Below, piece by piece: positions 1 through 7,592 of a DNA stretch of 64,000 nucleotides (position 1 is the stretch's first letter; every line of letters starts with the position of its first letter). The DNA is taken from the NCBI RefSeq assembly GCF_902499115.1, contig NZ_CABVPN010000006.1, forward strand, positions 186,001 through 250,000, read 5' to 3'. The notes under the pieces were generated by a model. That model was not told where the DNA came from, did no database searches, and saw only the letters and a program-made list of their open reading frames with translations. The DNA is from Burkholderia diffusa (GTDB lineage: Bacteria > Pseudomonadota > Gammaproteobacteria > Burkholderiales > Burkholderiaceae). Made by a program: the position numbers and the translations under genes.

Positions 1-331
1 GCTCCAGAGCAGGCGCGCCGTCGAGCGTTCCCTGCCAGATCATCTGATGCAGCATCGCACGCCAGACCACGGAAAAGCCGGGCGGCGTCGGGATCTCGTC
101 CGGCGTGACGAGTGCCGCAGGCCCATGCGCGTCGATCAGTCCGCGCAGCGCGTCGAACGCCGTCGGGCTGCGGTCGGCCATGCCCGCAAACGGTGCGAGC
201 GCAGGAGGAAATCGACGCGCAAGCAGGTCGCCGAGGGCGAAACGATGCTGCTCCCCGGTAAGCGCATGCCATACGGCATTGTCGAGCGGATGCGATCCGC
301 CTCCTTCCTGCTCAGTCGTTCCTTCCCGCAT
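1..331 (-). CDS. GNAT-family N-acetyltransferase (N-terminal part)
   Basis: The reading frame runs off the left edge, so only about the first 110 residues are present. The start at 331 follows a good AGGAG ribosome site (seen on the minus strand a few bases upstream). The N-terminus carries the pattern HPLDNAVWHALTG, then ALGDLLARRF and APFAGM, which I associate with FR47-like GNAT acetyltransferases found widely in Burkholderia. The acetyl-CoA binding half is outside the window, so the substrate cannot be judged. A copy of the 21-bp dyad found at the ohr promoter lies about 90 bp upstream (422-442). Family assignment is fair and function unknown. Confidence 0.6.
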   Translation of the reverse strand, partial: MREGTTEQEGGGSHPLDNAVWHALTGEQHRFALGDLLARRFPPALAPFAGMADRSPTAFDALRGLIDAHGPAALVTPDEIPTPPGFSVVWRAMLHQMIWQGTLDGAPALE

Positions 332-413
332 CGCCTGCTCCTTGATCGAAGGCCGTTCGTCGCACAGCATAGACGCGATCGCCCAGGGCAGGTTGCGGAC
401 AAACGGACAAGCA

Positions 414-444
414 AAAGCGCATGCGATTAGATCGCATGCGCTTT
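414..444 (-). terminator. Perfect 14-bp hairpin, terminator of the DUF4148 gene and possible operator
   Basis: Two perfectly complementary 14-bp arms (414-427 and 431-444) flank a three-base loop. On the minus strand a T-rich tail follows, 37 bp after the stop of the gene at 481, so it fits a rho-independent terminator. Its core TGCGATTAGATCGCATGCG is almost identical to the dyad at the ohr promoter (1731-1751), so it could also bind the same regulator in front of the GNAT gene. The sequence alone cannot separate the two readings. Confidence 0.6.
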
Positions 445-480
445 ATTTGGCGGACGGTGTCGTCGATTTCGTCGCGACGC

Positions 481-807
481 TCAACGACCGAAATAGATCG
501 AGCGCTCGGCCGTGCGAATCGCCATGCGACTGCCGGATTGCGTCGCACCGTCGGCGTTGTTGCCGTAACCGGCCGTCTGGGTGTCGGCCGCCGTCGCCTC
601 GTTGTCGCGCACCCGCTTCAGCGCTGCCTGCAGGTTGTCCGGATAGCTGGGATCGTTCGGGCGATTCGGCAGATAACCGGCCTGCTGGAGCGCGGCCAGT
701 TCCGCCCGCACTTGCGCACGCGTCACGGTGCTCTCGGTTGCGAAGGCCGGTGCGGCAATGGAAGCCGACACGGCGACGAGCAGGGCTGCAATCAGTTGGG
801 TCTTCAT
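481..807 (-). CDS. DUF4148 domain-containing secreted protein (copy 1)
   Basis: This is a 108-residue protein with a clear Sec signal peptide (KTQLIAALLVAVSA followed by an APAFA cleavage site). The mature part has the DUF4148 pattern TRAQVRAELAALQQAGY, then a PxDPxYP segment and a helix rich in charged residues. It is expected in the periplasm, and no biochemical role is known for the family. Two ATGs are adjacent; the second (807) has the better spacing from the GAGG ribosome site, the first would begin at 810. It is a close paralogue of the next gene upstream (883-1209) with the same length and C-terminal ERSIYFG, so the pair arose by tandem duplication. Confidence 0.85.
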   Translation of the reverse strand: MKTQLIAALLVAVSASIAAPAFATESTVTRAQVRAELAALQQAGYLPNRPNDPSYPDNLQAALKRVRDNEATAADTQTAGYGNNADGATQSGSRMAIRTAERSIYFGR

Positions 808-882
808 CATTTACCTCGACAGAAAAGAGTAATCGGAATGTGAACGCCGCGCGCCGGCAATCGGCGTCGATCGCGACTTCGT

Positions 883-1209
883 TCAATGGCCGAAGTAGAT
901 CGAGCGCTCGGCGATGCGCGTGACAGGACGGCTGCCCGATTGCGTGACGGCTGCGGCGTCGGCGCCATAACCGGACGTCGCCGTATCCGCTGCGACTGTG
1001 TCGTTCGCGTGGATACGCGTCAGCGCCGCCTGCAGGTCGTCCGGGTAGTGCGGATCGTTCGCGCTCCCCGGCACATAGCCGGCCTGCTGCAGCTGGACGA
1101 GTTCGGCACGCACTTGTGCACGCGTCACAACGGCATCACGGGCAAAAGCCGGCACGGCAGCAGCAGCGGACACGGCAACGAGAAGGGCAGCGATCAGTTG
1201 GGTTTTCAT
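883..1209 (-). CDS. DUF4148 domain-containing secreted protein (copy 2)
   Basis: This second DUF4148 protein has the same length as its neighbour, a nearly identical signal peptide, TRAQVRAELVQLQQAGY at the start of the mature part and ERSIYFGH at the end. The middle (around residues 45-95) has diverged most. The ribosome site GAGG precedes a double ATG; the second ATG is used here, the first would begin at 1212. It lies 73 bp upstream of copy 1 on the same strand, with similar leader sequence, so the two may share a transcript. It is periplasmic by its signal peptide, and its function is unknown. Confidence 0.85.
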   Translation of the reverse strand: MKTQLIAALLVAVSAAAAVPAFARDAVVTRAQVRAELVQLQQAGYVPGSANDPHYPDDLQAALTRIHANDTVAADTATSGYGADAAAVTQSGSRPVTRIAERSIYFGH

Positions 1210-1275
1210 CATTCACCTCGACAAGAAAATGGCAGGACATTCGGGAAGGCAGCACGTGGCCGCCCGGGGCATTGC

Positions 1276-1695
1276 TCAGACGATGCGGATCTCGACGTCG
1301 ATGTTGCCGCGCGTCGCCTTCGAGTACGGGCAGGTCTGGTGTGCGGTGTCGACAATGTGCTGCACGACGTCACGATCGAGCCCCGGCACGCTCACGTTCA
1401 GGCGAGCCTGCAGGAAGTACGCGTTGCCACCCGTGCCCAGGTCCACTTCGGCATCGACCGCGAGATCGGCAGGCAGCGTGACCTTCGCCGCGCGCGCCGC
1501 GAGCTGCATCGCGCCGATGAAGCAGGCCGACCAGCCGGCCGCGAATAGTTGTTCCGGATTCGTGCCGGTACCGGCACTGCCCGGCGACGACAGCTGGATG
1601 TCGAGGCGGCCGTCGGAACTGCGAGCCGCGCCGTCGCGGCCGCCGGAAGTCGTATGCGTCTTGCCCGTGTACAGCACTTTTTCGATCTTGCTCAT
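1276..1695 (-). CDS. ohr: Organic hydroperoxide resistance protein Ohr (OsmC superfamily)
   Basis: This 139-residue thiol peroxidase reduces organic hydroperoxides, using lipoylated proteins as reductant in the family. The sequence shows the opening VLYTGKTHTTSGGRDG, the first catalytic cysteine in GWSACFIGAM (near residue 60) and the second in HQTCPYSKATRGN (near residue 125), together with the conserved arginine near residue 20. Length and both cysteines match Ohr rather than OsmC. A GGAG ribosome site precedes the ATG at 1695. The usual partner regulator ohrR is not in the window, but the promoter carries two matching dyads (1731-1751 and 1788-1808). Confidence 0.93.
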   Translation of the reverse strand: MSKIEKVLYTGKTHTTSGGRDGAARSSDGRLDIQLSSPGSAGTGTNPEQLFAAGWSACFIGAMQLAARAAKVTLPADLAVDAEVDLGTGGNAYFLQARLNVSVPGLDRDVVQHIVDTAHQTCPYSKATRGNIDVEIRIV

Positions 1696-1730
1696 CGTTC
1701 ACTCCGTCAGGTAGGAAGGTTGTTGTCTGA

Positions 1731-1808
1731 TGCGATTAAATCGCATGCGATGCAGTTTGATCGAGGCGACCAATCACGTCAAGCGCATTCGATTAACTCG
1801 CATACGAT
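1731..1808 (-). promoter_or_regulatory. ohr promoter with two OhrR-like operators
   Basis: On the minus strand a -35 TTGACG (1777-1782) and a weak -10 CAAACT (1754-1759) are separated by exactly 17 bp. A 21-bp site at 1731-1751, containing the perfect dyad TGCGATTAAATCGCA, sits just downstream of the -10. A related site at 1788-1808 (CGATTAACTCGCAT core, 17 of 21 positions shared) sits just upstream of the -35. The pattern resembles the TACAATT-type dyads known for MarR-family OhrR, with transitions at several positions. The OhrR assignment is inference. Confidence 0.65.
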
Positions 1809-1975
1809 ATTTTGTATTGCAATGTATCGGGATCGTGTCGAGCCTTGCCGGAAAAGGCTCTTCGATGATGCATCCCTTATATTGAAAAGGCACCTCGGAT
1901 CGAAAGTTTCAGCGGTGGCAGGGCAGATGGCCGCCGGATTCGCGGCCGCCCGGGCTTGCGGCAACCCGGTCATGC

Positions 1976-2434
1976 CTAGCGGATCTCGGCGATCACGACC
2001 AGGACCACCGTCGCGTCGGCCGGCAACTGACGGTGGGAAAAGGCCGAGCGCGCGTGTCCGGCCTTGTTGCCCAGCACCTTGGCGAACAGGTCGGAGGCGC
2101 CGTCGATCACGGCCGGCTGACCGTGGAAGCCCTCGGCCGACGCGACGTGCCCCTCGACACGGACGATGTGATGCAGGCGGTCGAACCCGCCGAGGTGCTT
2201 TCTGATCTGCGCGAGCACGTTCAACGCCGCAAGCTGCGCCGCGTGCCGACCGTCATCGACATCCCGTTGTTCGCCGACGCGGCCCGTATAAGCCACCTTG
2301 CCGTCGACGAGCGGCAATTGCCCGGAAATGAACAACAGGTTGCCGGCCTCACTGACGGCCGTGTAGCTGCCGAGCGGTTGCGGCGGTTCGGGTAGCGTGA
2401 AGCCCAGTTCGGCCAGCTTCTGTTCGATCATCAT
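1976..2434 (-). CDS. RidA/YjgF-family protein
   Basis: This 152-residue protein belongs to the RidA/YER057c/UK114 superfamily, whose best-known members hydrolyse reactive enamine/imine intermediates in the cytosol. It opens with IEQKLAELGFTLPEPPQPLGSY, followed by NLLFISGQLP and later GNKAGHARSAF, where the last arginine-containing motif corresponds to the substrate-binding region. It is somewhat longer than the classical 128-residue RidA, matching the RidA subgroup often called YjgH/YoaB-like. The ATG at 2434 has a strong AAGGAG site. The reading frame stays open far upstream, but that extension is not coding. It is divergent from the LysR gene at 2789, which may control it. Confidence 0.88.
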   Translation of the reverse strand: MMIEQKLAELGFTLPEPPQPLGSYTAVSEAGNLLFISGQLPLVDGKVAYTGRVGEQRDVDDGRHAAQLAALNVLAQIRKHLGGFDRLHHIVRVEGHVASAEGFHGQPAVIDGASDLFAKVLGNKAGHARSAFSHRQLPADATVVLVVIAEIR

Positions 2435-2788
2435 GGCATTCTCCTTCGGGGATCGTTGATGAGTTGGCCGCGGTGTGGAGCGCAACTCGCCACGGCCTCT
2501 GTCGATCACTCTAGTGACGCGGTAGGGGCCGGTAAATATCGTTCGCGCAATTGACTCGACACACGGTGTAACGAATCGCCCGCGGTGCAACGCGGCGCGA
2601 ACGCGTAACTCCGGTATCGCCGATCCGCTGGTTTCCCAGCGGGGATTCATGCACACTCGGGGCTTCGGCGTCCCGCCACGGAACAACCAGCGCTGGCGGG
2701 CCGGAAGCGTGATGCCTCGTTGCAGGCGCAAGCCGAATTCGCCGTTTTGCAACCGCTCAAGGCAGCACGAGGAAGCAGGAGCCGCCCC
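2435..2788. other. Intergenic region between ridA-like gene and LysR gene
   Basis: This is a 354-bp divergent spacer. I see no gene in it. It must hold the promoters of both neighbours. A short less GC-rich part around 2535-2575 contains TTGACTCGACACACGGTGTAA and is the likeliest place for a LysR site, but I cannot define a convincing dyad. Confidence 0.4.
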
Positions 2789-3721
2789 ATGCAGAGAAAA
2801 TTCGATGACCTCCTGCTCGGCAGCATCGAGCTGTTCTGCCTGGCAGCCGAACTCGGCAGCTTCACGCTCGCCGCAACGGCCGCGAGCGTCACGCCGGCCG
2901 CGGTGAGCCGGTCGGTCGCGCGGCTCGAGGAGCGTCTCGGTGTACGCCTGTTCATACGGACAACGCGCCAGATCCGCCTCACCGATTCGGGGCGGCGGTA
3001 TTTCGAGCAGTGTCGTGATGCGCTGTCGCAGCTCGTCGACGCGGAGCGCGAAGCGACGGGGCAGCAGACAACACCGGCCGGCGTGCTGCGCATCAGCATG
3101 CCGACGCCATACGGACACTATCGCGTGCTGCCGCTGCTGCCCGCGTTTCGCGAGCGATACCCGGACGTACGCGTCGAAACGCATCTCAGCAACCGCAACA
3201 TCGACTTCGCCGAGGAGGGTTTCGACCTTGCGATCCGCGGCCGCGCGCCAGCGGATTCGAGCCTGGTCGCACGCAAGCTCGAGGACGCCGAACTCGTCGT
3301 CGTCGCGACGCCCGGCTATCTGAAGCGCGCCGGCGTACCGCGCACGGCCGACGATCTGCACGCGCACGAATGCATCCAGTTCGAGCTCCCGAGCAGCGGG
3401 AGGCCGATTCCATGGCTGTTCAACGACGGAGCAGCGGAAATCGACGTCGCGACGACGGGTGGCTATGGCACGTCGGGCGACGTCCTCGCCGGCGTCACCC
3501 TCGCGCGCAGCGGTGCGGGCCTGTTCCAGACCTATCGCTTCATCGTCGAACGGGATCTGCGGGAAGGCACGCTCACCGAGGTGCTGTCCGCCCAGGGCGG
3601 GCGATCGCGGCCGTTCATGCTGCTGTATCCGCATGCACGTTATCTGTCGTCGCGCGTGCGCGTCTTCGTCGACTTTCTCGTCGAACATCTCGAGCAGGCA
3701 CCCGGCAGGCGGACTCGCTAG
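2789..3721 (+). CDS. LysR-family transcriptional regulator
   Basis: This 310-residue protein has an N-terminal winged helix-turn-helix (residues 10-70: IELFCLAAELGSFTLAATAA, then VTPAAVSRSVARLEERLGVRLF) and a C-terminal periplasmic-binding-like effector domain starting near residue 95 (GVLRISMPTPYGHYRVLPLL). The ATG at 2789 was chosen because it gives the normal LysR N-terminus and follows GGAG. An upstream ATG at 2720 would add an atypical tail. It is transcribed away from the RidA gene and converges on the SDR gene at 3834; either may be its target. The C-terminal helix with EHLEQAPGR is typical of the CrgA-like group. Confidence 0.9.
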   Translation: MQRKFDDLLLGSIELFCLAAELGSFTLAATAASVTPAAVSRSVARLEERLGVRLFIRTTRQIRLTDSGRRYFEQCRDALSQLVDAEREATGQQTTPAGVLRISMPTPYGHYRVLPLLPAFRERYPDVRVETHLSNRNIDFAEEGFDLAIRGRAPADSSLVARKLEDAELVVVATPGYLKRAGVPRTADDLHAHECIQFELPSSGRPIPWLFNDGAAEIDVATTGGYGTSGDVLAGVTLARSGAGLFQTYRFIVERDLREGTLTEVLSAQGGRSRPFMLLYPHARYLSSRVRVFVDFLVEHLEQAPGRRTR

Positions 3722-3833
3722 CCGCGGCCTGCCATGCCGGCAACCGGGCAGAGCGGGGCGCGCAAGCCTCGCCTGCGCCGGCATCGGGGCGCCGCGCACC
3801 CTCCGCGCCGGCGCATGTTCACGACGTTGCCGC

Positions 3834-4547
3834 TCAGTGCCCGGCGCTCTGGCCGCCGTCCACGTGCAGGATCTCGCCGGTGACGAATGGCGCGGAATCG
3901 AGATACAGGATCGCGCCGACGATGTCGCTCATCTCGCCCATCCGGCCGACCGGATGCAGCGATGCGAGCGTCGCGTGCGTGTCGGGCGCGTGCATCGGCG
4001 ACTTGATGATGCCGGGCGACACGGCGTTCACGCGGATGCCGGCCTTCGCATATTCGATCGCGAGCGACTTCGTCGCCGCATTGAGCCCGCCTTTCGTCAG
4101 CGATGCGAGCACTGACGGTACGTTGCTGTTCGCGTGGTCGACGAGGCTCGTCGTGATGCTGACCACATGACCGCCGCCGTTTCCGTTTCGCTGCATCGCC
4201 GCAATCGCGCGCTGCGTGACGTGGAAGAAGCCGTCCAGGTTCACGCGGGTGACAGCTGCGTAGTCGTCCGCCGTGTATTGCGTGAACGGCTTCGCGATGA
4301 AGATGCCCGCGTTGTTGACGAGCGTGTCGACCCGGCCGAAGCGCTCGATGGCGGCGTCGACCACGCGCCGCGCGACAGCCGGGTCGCCGATGTCGCCCGC
4401 GACGGTGACGAGATCGGGATCGTCCGACGGCCCGATCGAACGGGACGTCGCGACCACGCGATGGCCCTGGGCGCGGAATGCGTTGACCGTTTCGGCACCG
4501 ATGCCTTGCGATGCGCCGGTGACGATGATGACTTTGGAAGTGCTCAT
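3834..4547 (-). CDS. Short-chain dehydrogenase/reductase-fold protein lacking the catalytic Tyr
   Basis: This 237-residue protein has an SDR Rossmann fold: TGASQGIGAE for nucleotide binding near residues 10-20, NNAG near 85, and the C-terminal PGIIKSPMH and GEILHVDGG. At the YxxxK active-site position the sequence reads ASLTK within VPSVLASLTKGG, so the lysine is present but the catalytic tyrosine is alanine. The preceding serine region (ITTSLVD) is present. I recall this ASLTKGG pattern as a widespread SDR subfamily, so it is probably not a sequencing error. The start at 4547 has a GAGG site. The substrate is unknown, and classical carbonyl reduction is doubtful. Confidence 0.85.
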   Translation of the reverse strand: MSTSKVIIVTGASQGIGAETVNAFRAQGHRVVATSRSIGPSDDPDLVTVAGDIGDPAVARRVVDAAIERFGRVDTLVNNAGIFIAKPFTQYTADDYAAVTRVNLDGFFHVTQRAIAAMQRNGNGGGHVVSITTSLVDHANSNVPSVLASLTKGGLNAATKSLAIEYAKAGIRVNAVSPGIIKSPMHAPDTHATLASLHPVGRMGEMSDIVGAILYLDSAPFVTGEILHVDGGQSAGH

Positions 4548-5376
4548 GATATGCCTCGACAGGTGACTGGTTTTCGGCTTCAGCGCCGACCGGATTGATG
4601 AATCCGATGGACGCAACTCTAGGCGCGCCGGGCCGGAGTTCGAATACCCACCATGGACCAACAGTCTTGCGTCGCGGGAACAAATGCGGGGAAGAGCGGG
4701 GACCGACGCAGCGGCGAGGATGCCGGCGGAGATGAGTCAACGCGCCCCCAGTGCGCCGTCATTCACACAGGGCGACACGCGTCGATCGTTGCGAATTCGA
4801 CGGTTTGCGTGGCGAAATGATGTGAATGCCGTATCTCGGATCGTGCGTCACGCGTCGGGCACTTCTGATTTTTATCAAAACTATCCGGATAACTTTTCTT
4901 ATCACAATAGCGTTATTTTTCACCGAAACTCCCGGATGCGAAAACGCGCCTGATCTGACCGTCACACGCTTCGTCGAACGGCTCCCCAAGCGAATCAGGG
5001 CAGGGCGTGCCGTCGCACGTGGATGCTCGGTGCGCTAACCGGCACTCCGAACACGACCAAAACTGGCACAATCGTGCCCACAGCCGTAGATGCGGCCCGA
5101 TATCGCCCGACGATTGCCCGGCAGCGAACACCGCCGATCCGCTTGTCCCGGACACTTGCTTCGGCCGGCGCAGCACCTGCACCAAGCGCAGGATCGCGCG
5201 AGCGCCGCCCAATAGCCGGCGCGGCATGCCGGATGTCGCGCGGCGCGGCGAACATGGCGAGCGGGCGGCTCGAAGCATCCGGTTTCGGGCTGCCAGGGCG
5301 ACGCTCCGCGCCTGATGGCGCAGCTTCACGCCGCGTGAATCGCACGGTGAAGCAAGCCGCAATCAATACGATTTCC
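4548..5376. other. Gene-poor region with an AT-rich patch
   Basis: I find no credible gene in this stretch of about 830 bp; the open frames on both strands have unusual composition and no family resemblance. Positions 4858-4925 are strikingly AT-rich for this chromosome (runs of A/T such as ATTTTTATCAAAACTAT). Together with a second AT-rich patch near 6110-6170 this brackets the HEAT-repeat gene, which suggests an old insertion or rearrangement. Confidence 0.4.
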
Positions 5377-6006
5377 ATGCACGCGTTGAACACACTGCAC
5401 GAACAGGTCGAAAAATTCAGGGAATGGGCGGCGCTATACCCGGTCCACCAGCGAAGTACCGACTGGGAATGCGAGTACGGCCATTGGGAAGCCCTGTGGG
5501 ACGCGTCGCTTGCCGTCGTCGACTCGCTTGCGCCGGACGCCTGGACCGTAACCGCGTGCGCCGATCTGCTTTACGCGATTGCCCGCGACCACGCGCTGGA
5601 ACACATTTCGAGCATGCTCTGGACGCAACCCGACGCGTTGCTGGCACTTGCGCGCGCCTCGATCGACGCGTCGGAGCCGAACGCCAAATGGCAGTTGGCC
5701 GCGCGACTCGGCGGGCAGAGTTCGCATGCCGCAGAGGCCGAAGCACTGCTGTTGCGCCTGGTGAACGACGAGGACGAATACGTGCGCCGGCGTGCCTTGC
5801 TTGCGTTGGGCGCGCTGAAGTCCGCTTATGCCGAAACGCTCGCGGAACGCGCATGGGACACCGGACATGAATATCAGCGGATTGCCGCGTTGTGGGTGCT
5901 CAAGGACGTCAAATCCGGCAAGCTGGCGCAATACGTGAAGCTGGCCGAGGAAGACGGTCGCGAATACGTCGTCCGGAACGCGCGAGACGTCATGATGACG
6001 GGTTGA
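5377..6006 (+). CDS. HEAT-repeat-like protein
   Basis: This is a 209-residue, wholly helical protein with no signal peptide. The C-terminal half holds alpha-helical repeats of HEAT/PBS-lyase type: EAEALLLRLVNDEDEYVRRRALLALGALKS, then AERAWDTGHEYQRIAALWVLKDVKS, then LAEEDGREYVVRNARDVMM. The N-terminal half (HEQVEKFREWAALYP, WEALWDASLAVVDSL) is also helical. Such proteins usually act as protein-binding scaffolds; no partner can be inferred. The ATG at 5377 lacks a clear ribosome site, and in-frame GTG codons lie at 5335 and 5347, so the start is uncertain. The gene sits alone between gene-poor, partly AT-rich stretches. Confidence 0.7.
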   Translation: MHALNTLHEQVEKFREWAALYPVHQRSTDWECEYGHWEALWDASLAVVDSLAPDAWTVTACADLLYAIARDHALEHISSMLWTQPDALLALARASIDASEPNAKWQLAARLGGQSSHAAEAEALLLRLVNDEDEYVRRRALLALGALKSAYAETLAERAWDTGHEYQRIAALWVLKDVKSGKLAQYVKLAEEDGREYVVRNARDVMMTG

Positions 6007-6350
6007 ACGCCGCCGCATCGTGCGCAGCCTGCGGCTGGAACCCGGGAATCCGGTGGTTGGTCGGCAGACCGGCCGCAGAAGCGACATTTCTAAATGGCTA
6101 GAACACGACATTTCTAAAAAGCTACTACAATTTTTTTGTTGATAACTATGATTATGTCAAATATGAAATTCGCCCGACGACACCACTGAGATCCCGATGG
6201 GACGCCACCAGAATCCCGCCTCACCGGTCGCTCGCGGCACCGATTTCCGGCGTAAACGCAGCTGCGGCAAAACCGGCGAAACGCAACGTCCCTGACGGCC
6301 GCCCGCCAGACGCCGTCTCCAACCACCGCAAACTGCCCGCAACAGGACGA
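6007..6350. other. Gene-free stretch, partly AT-rich
   Basis: I see no gene here. Positions 6108-6170 are AT-rich, including a run of seven T and ATAACTATGATTATG. The stretch holds the 24-bp-period direct repeat at 6083-6124. Confidence 0.4.
6083..6124. repeat. Two direct copies of an 18-bp repeat, possible IS-end remnant
   Basis: GACATTTCTAAATGGCTA (6083-6100) recurs as GACATTTCTAAAAAGCTA (6107-6124), a 24-bp period with 16 of 18 positions identical. Closely spaced subterminal repeats of this kind, rich in ATTTCTA, are typical of IS21-family ends. No transposase is nearby, so at most this is a relic. The IS assignment rests on memory and is weak. Confidence 0.35.
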
Positions 6351-6839
6351 TCAGGACAACCACATCCCCTGCATCTTGTGCGAGAAATGCGCGCGCTCGG
6401 CCGTCTCCATCAGCGACAGGAATTCGTCCTGCATCATGTGGATCAGCGCTTCGTGGTCGCCGGCCTCGAAATACACTTCCGGCTGCTGCGCGAGATGTTC
6501 CTCGAGGAACGTCTTCATCCCGTACGCCATGCACACCGGCGGCAACGCGCCGAGGTCGCAATCCTTGAACAGTTCGCGCAGTTCGATTTCCCTGGCAAGC
6601 ACGAGATGACGACCGGTCTTGACCCAGAGATCCGACAGCCGCACTGCATGCGACGTCGGCAGCACGGCGGCGACGTAGCCTTCGTCGTCCTCGAGCAGCA
6701 CGGTTTTCGCGAGGCGATCGCCGGGGATATGCGCCGCGGCGGCCGTCTCCATGCTGGTATGGCTATACGGGTGGTACACGACTTCGTACCGCGATGACTT
6801 CTGGCGCAGGCAATCCTGCAGGGTGGCTGACACAGGCAT
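6351..6839 (-). CDS. YbaK/prolyl-tRNA-synthetase-associated-domain protein
   Basis: This 162-residue protein belongs to the YbaK/ProX aminoacyl-tRNA deacylase superfamily, whose members hydrolyse mischarged tRNAs in trans. The sequence shows HTSMETAAAAHIPGDRLAKTVLLEDDEGYVAAVLPT, including the conserved lysine-threonine segment (AKTVLL) and the following beta strand, then later GALPPVCMAYGMKTFLEE, the G-x-PP signature of the fold, and an acidic C-terminal part. A GAGG site lies seven bases before the ATG at 6839. The gene stands alone. The cognate misacylated tRNA cannot be told from the sequence. Confidence 0.85.
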   Translation of the reverse strand: MPVSATLQDCLRQKSSRYEVVYHPYSHTSMETAAAAHIPGDRLAKTVLLEDDEGYVAAVLPTSHAVRLSDLWVKTGRHLVLAREIELRELFKDCDLGALPPVCMAYGMKTFLEEHLAQQPEVYFEAGDHEALIHMMQDEFLSLMETAERAHFSHKMQGMWLS

Positions 6840-7217
6840 GGCACACCTCGTCTCGACGAATCGGGCGAACGAAGTTCGCTCCGGATTCGTTCAGCATAGG
6901 TCGCATTGCGGCCAATGGAAACGCCCTCGCACGACACCCGGACGGACGGCCCCGACACCTGGCTTCGGCCCCTTTTCCGGTCGGCGCGGCCGCCCTAGCC
7001 GCCCTTGCCGGTATGCGAAATCCGGGCCCGGAATACGCATGGAACATGCCGTCCGGACCCGCCTTTCCTGAAGACAAAACCGGCGATAACCGGTCAAATG
7101 CGATAACGCGAATCCATGCGATGGCGGATTCAGCCTAGACCGTTAGTTGCATTTTAGGGAAGGGCATCGAGACCTGAAAATCATCTTCGTGGTCGCCCGA
7201 AATCGGCCGGCCACGCG
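6840..7217. other. Gene-free spacer
   Basis: No gene is supported in this stretch between the deacylase start and the yciI promoter. It must contain the promoter for the deacylase gene on the minus strand. I see no strong repeat or dyad. Confidence 0.4.
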
Positions 7218-7246
7218 CCGACAAAGACCGAACCGCGCTCTATACT
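7218..7246 (+). promoter_or_regulatory. Sigma-70 promoter of the yciI-like gene
   Basis: CCGACA (7218-7223) and TATACT (7241-7246) are spaced by 17 bp, matching the -35 (four of six) and -10 (five of six) consensus. The start codon at 7293 lies about 40 bp downstream of the predicted transcription start. Confidence 0.6.
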
Positions 7247-7292
7247 GAGCCAACCGCCCGCCATCCAGCGGCAACCGATTCCGGGAGCGACC

Positions 7293-7580
7293 ATGCATTA
7301 CCAGTTGATCTACGAACTCGTCGACGATTACCTGTCCCGGCGCGAGCAGTACCGCGCCGAGCACCTCGCACTCGCGCAGGCGGCAACCGAGCGCGGCGAA
7401 CTCATGCTCGCCGGCGCATTGCAGGATCCAGCCGACCGGGCCGTGCTCGTCTTCGAAGGCGACTCGCCGGAAGCCGCCGAATCGTTCGCCCGCGCCGATC
7501 CGTACGTGCAGCACGGCCTCGTCAAATCCTGGTACGTGCGTCCGTGGCGCGTCGTGGTCGGCAAGCACGCCCCGCGCTAG
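7293..7580 (+). CDS. YciI-family protein
   Basis: This 95-residue protein has a dimeric ferredoxin-like fold of the YciI/YCII family. Visible motifs are the N-terminal MHYQLIYELVDDYLSRR, the central EHLALAQAATERGELMLAGAL with the conserved histidine and GELMLAG, and FARADPYVQHGLVKSWYVRPW, where the aspartate and histidine form the presumed active site of the family. Length is normal. The reaction is not established for most YciI proteins. A GGGAG ribosome site precedes the ATG. It converges on corA, with only 12 bp between the stops. Confidence 0.9.
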   Translation: MHYQLIYELVDDYLSRREQYRAEHLALAQAATERGELMLAGALQDPADRAVLVFEGDSPEAAESFARADPYVQHGLVKSWYVRPWRVVVGKHAPR

Positions 7581-7592
7581 CAGCGCCCGCGG

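Noticed and set aside
1976..3799. A 607-codon minus-strand open frame extending the RidA gene upstream across the LysR gene
   Set aside because: Only the last 152 residues are RidA-like; the rest overlaps the real LysR gene on the other strand and has arginine-rich shadow composition. The RidA start at 2434 has a strong ribosome site.
4913..5393. Overlapping open frames on both strands upstream of the HEAT-repeat gene
   Set aside because: Composition is arginine/serine-rich without any recognisable motif, and no ribosome site is present.
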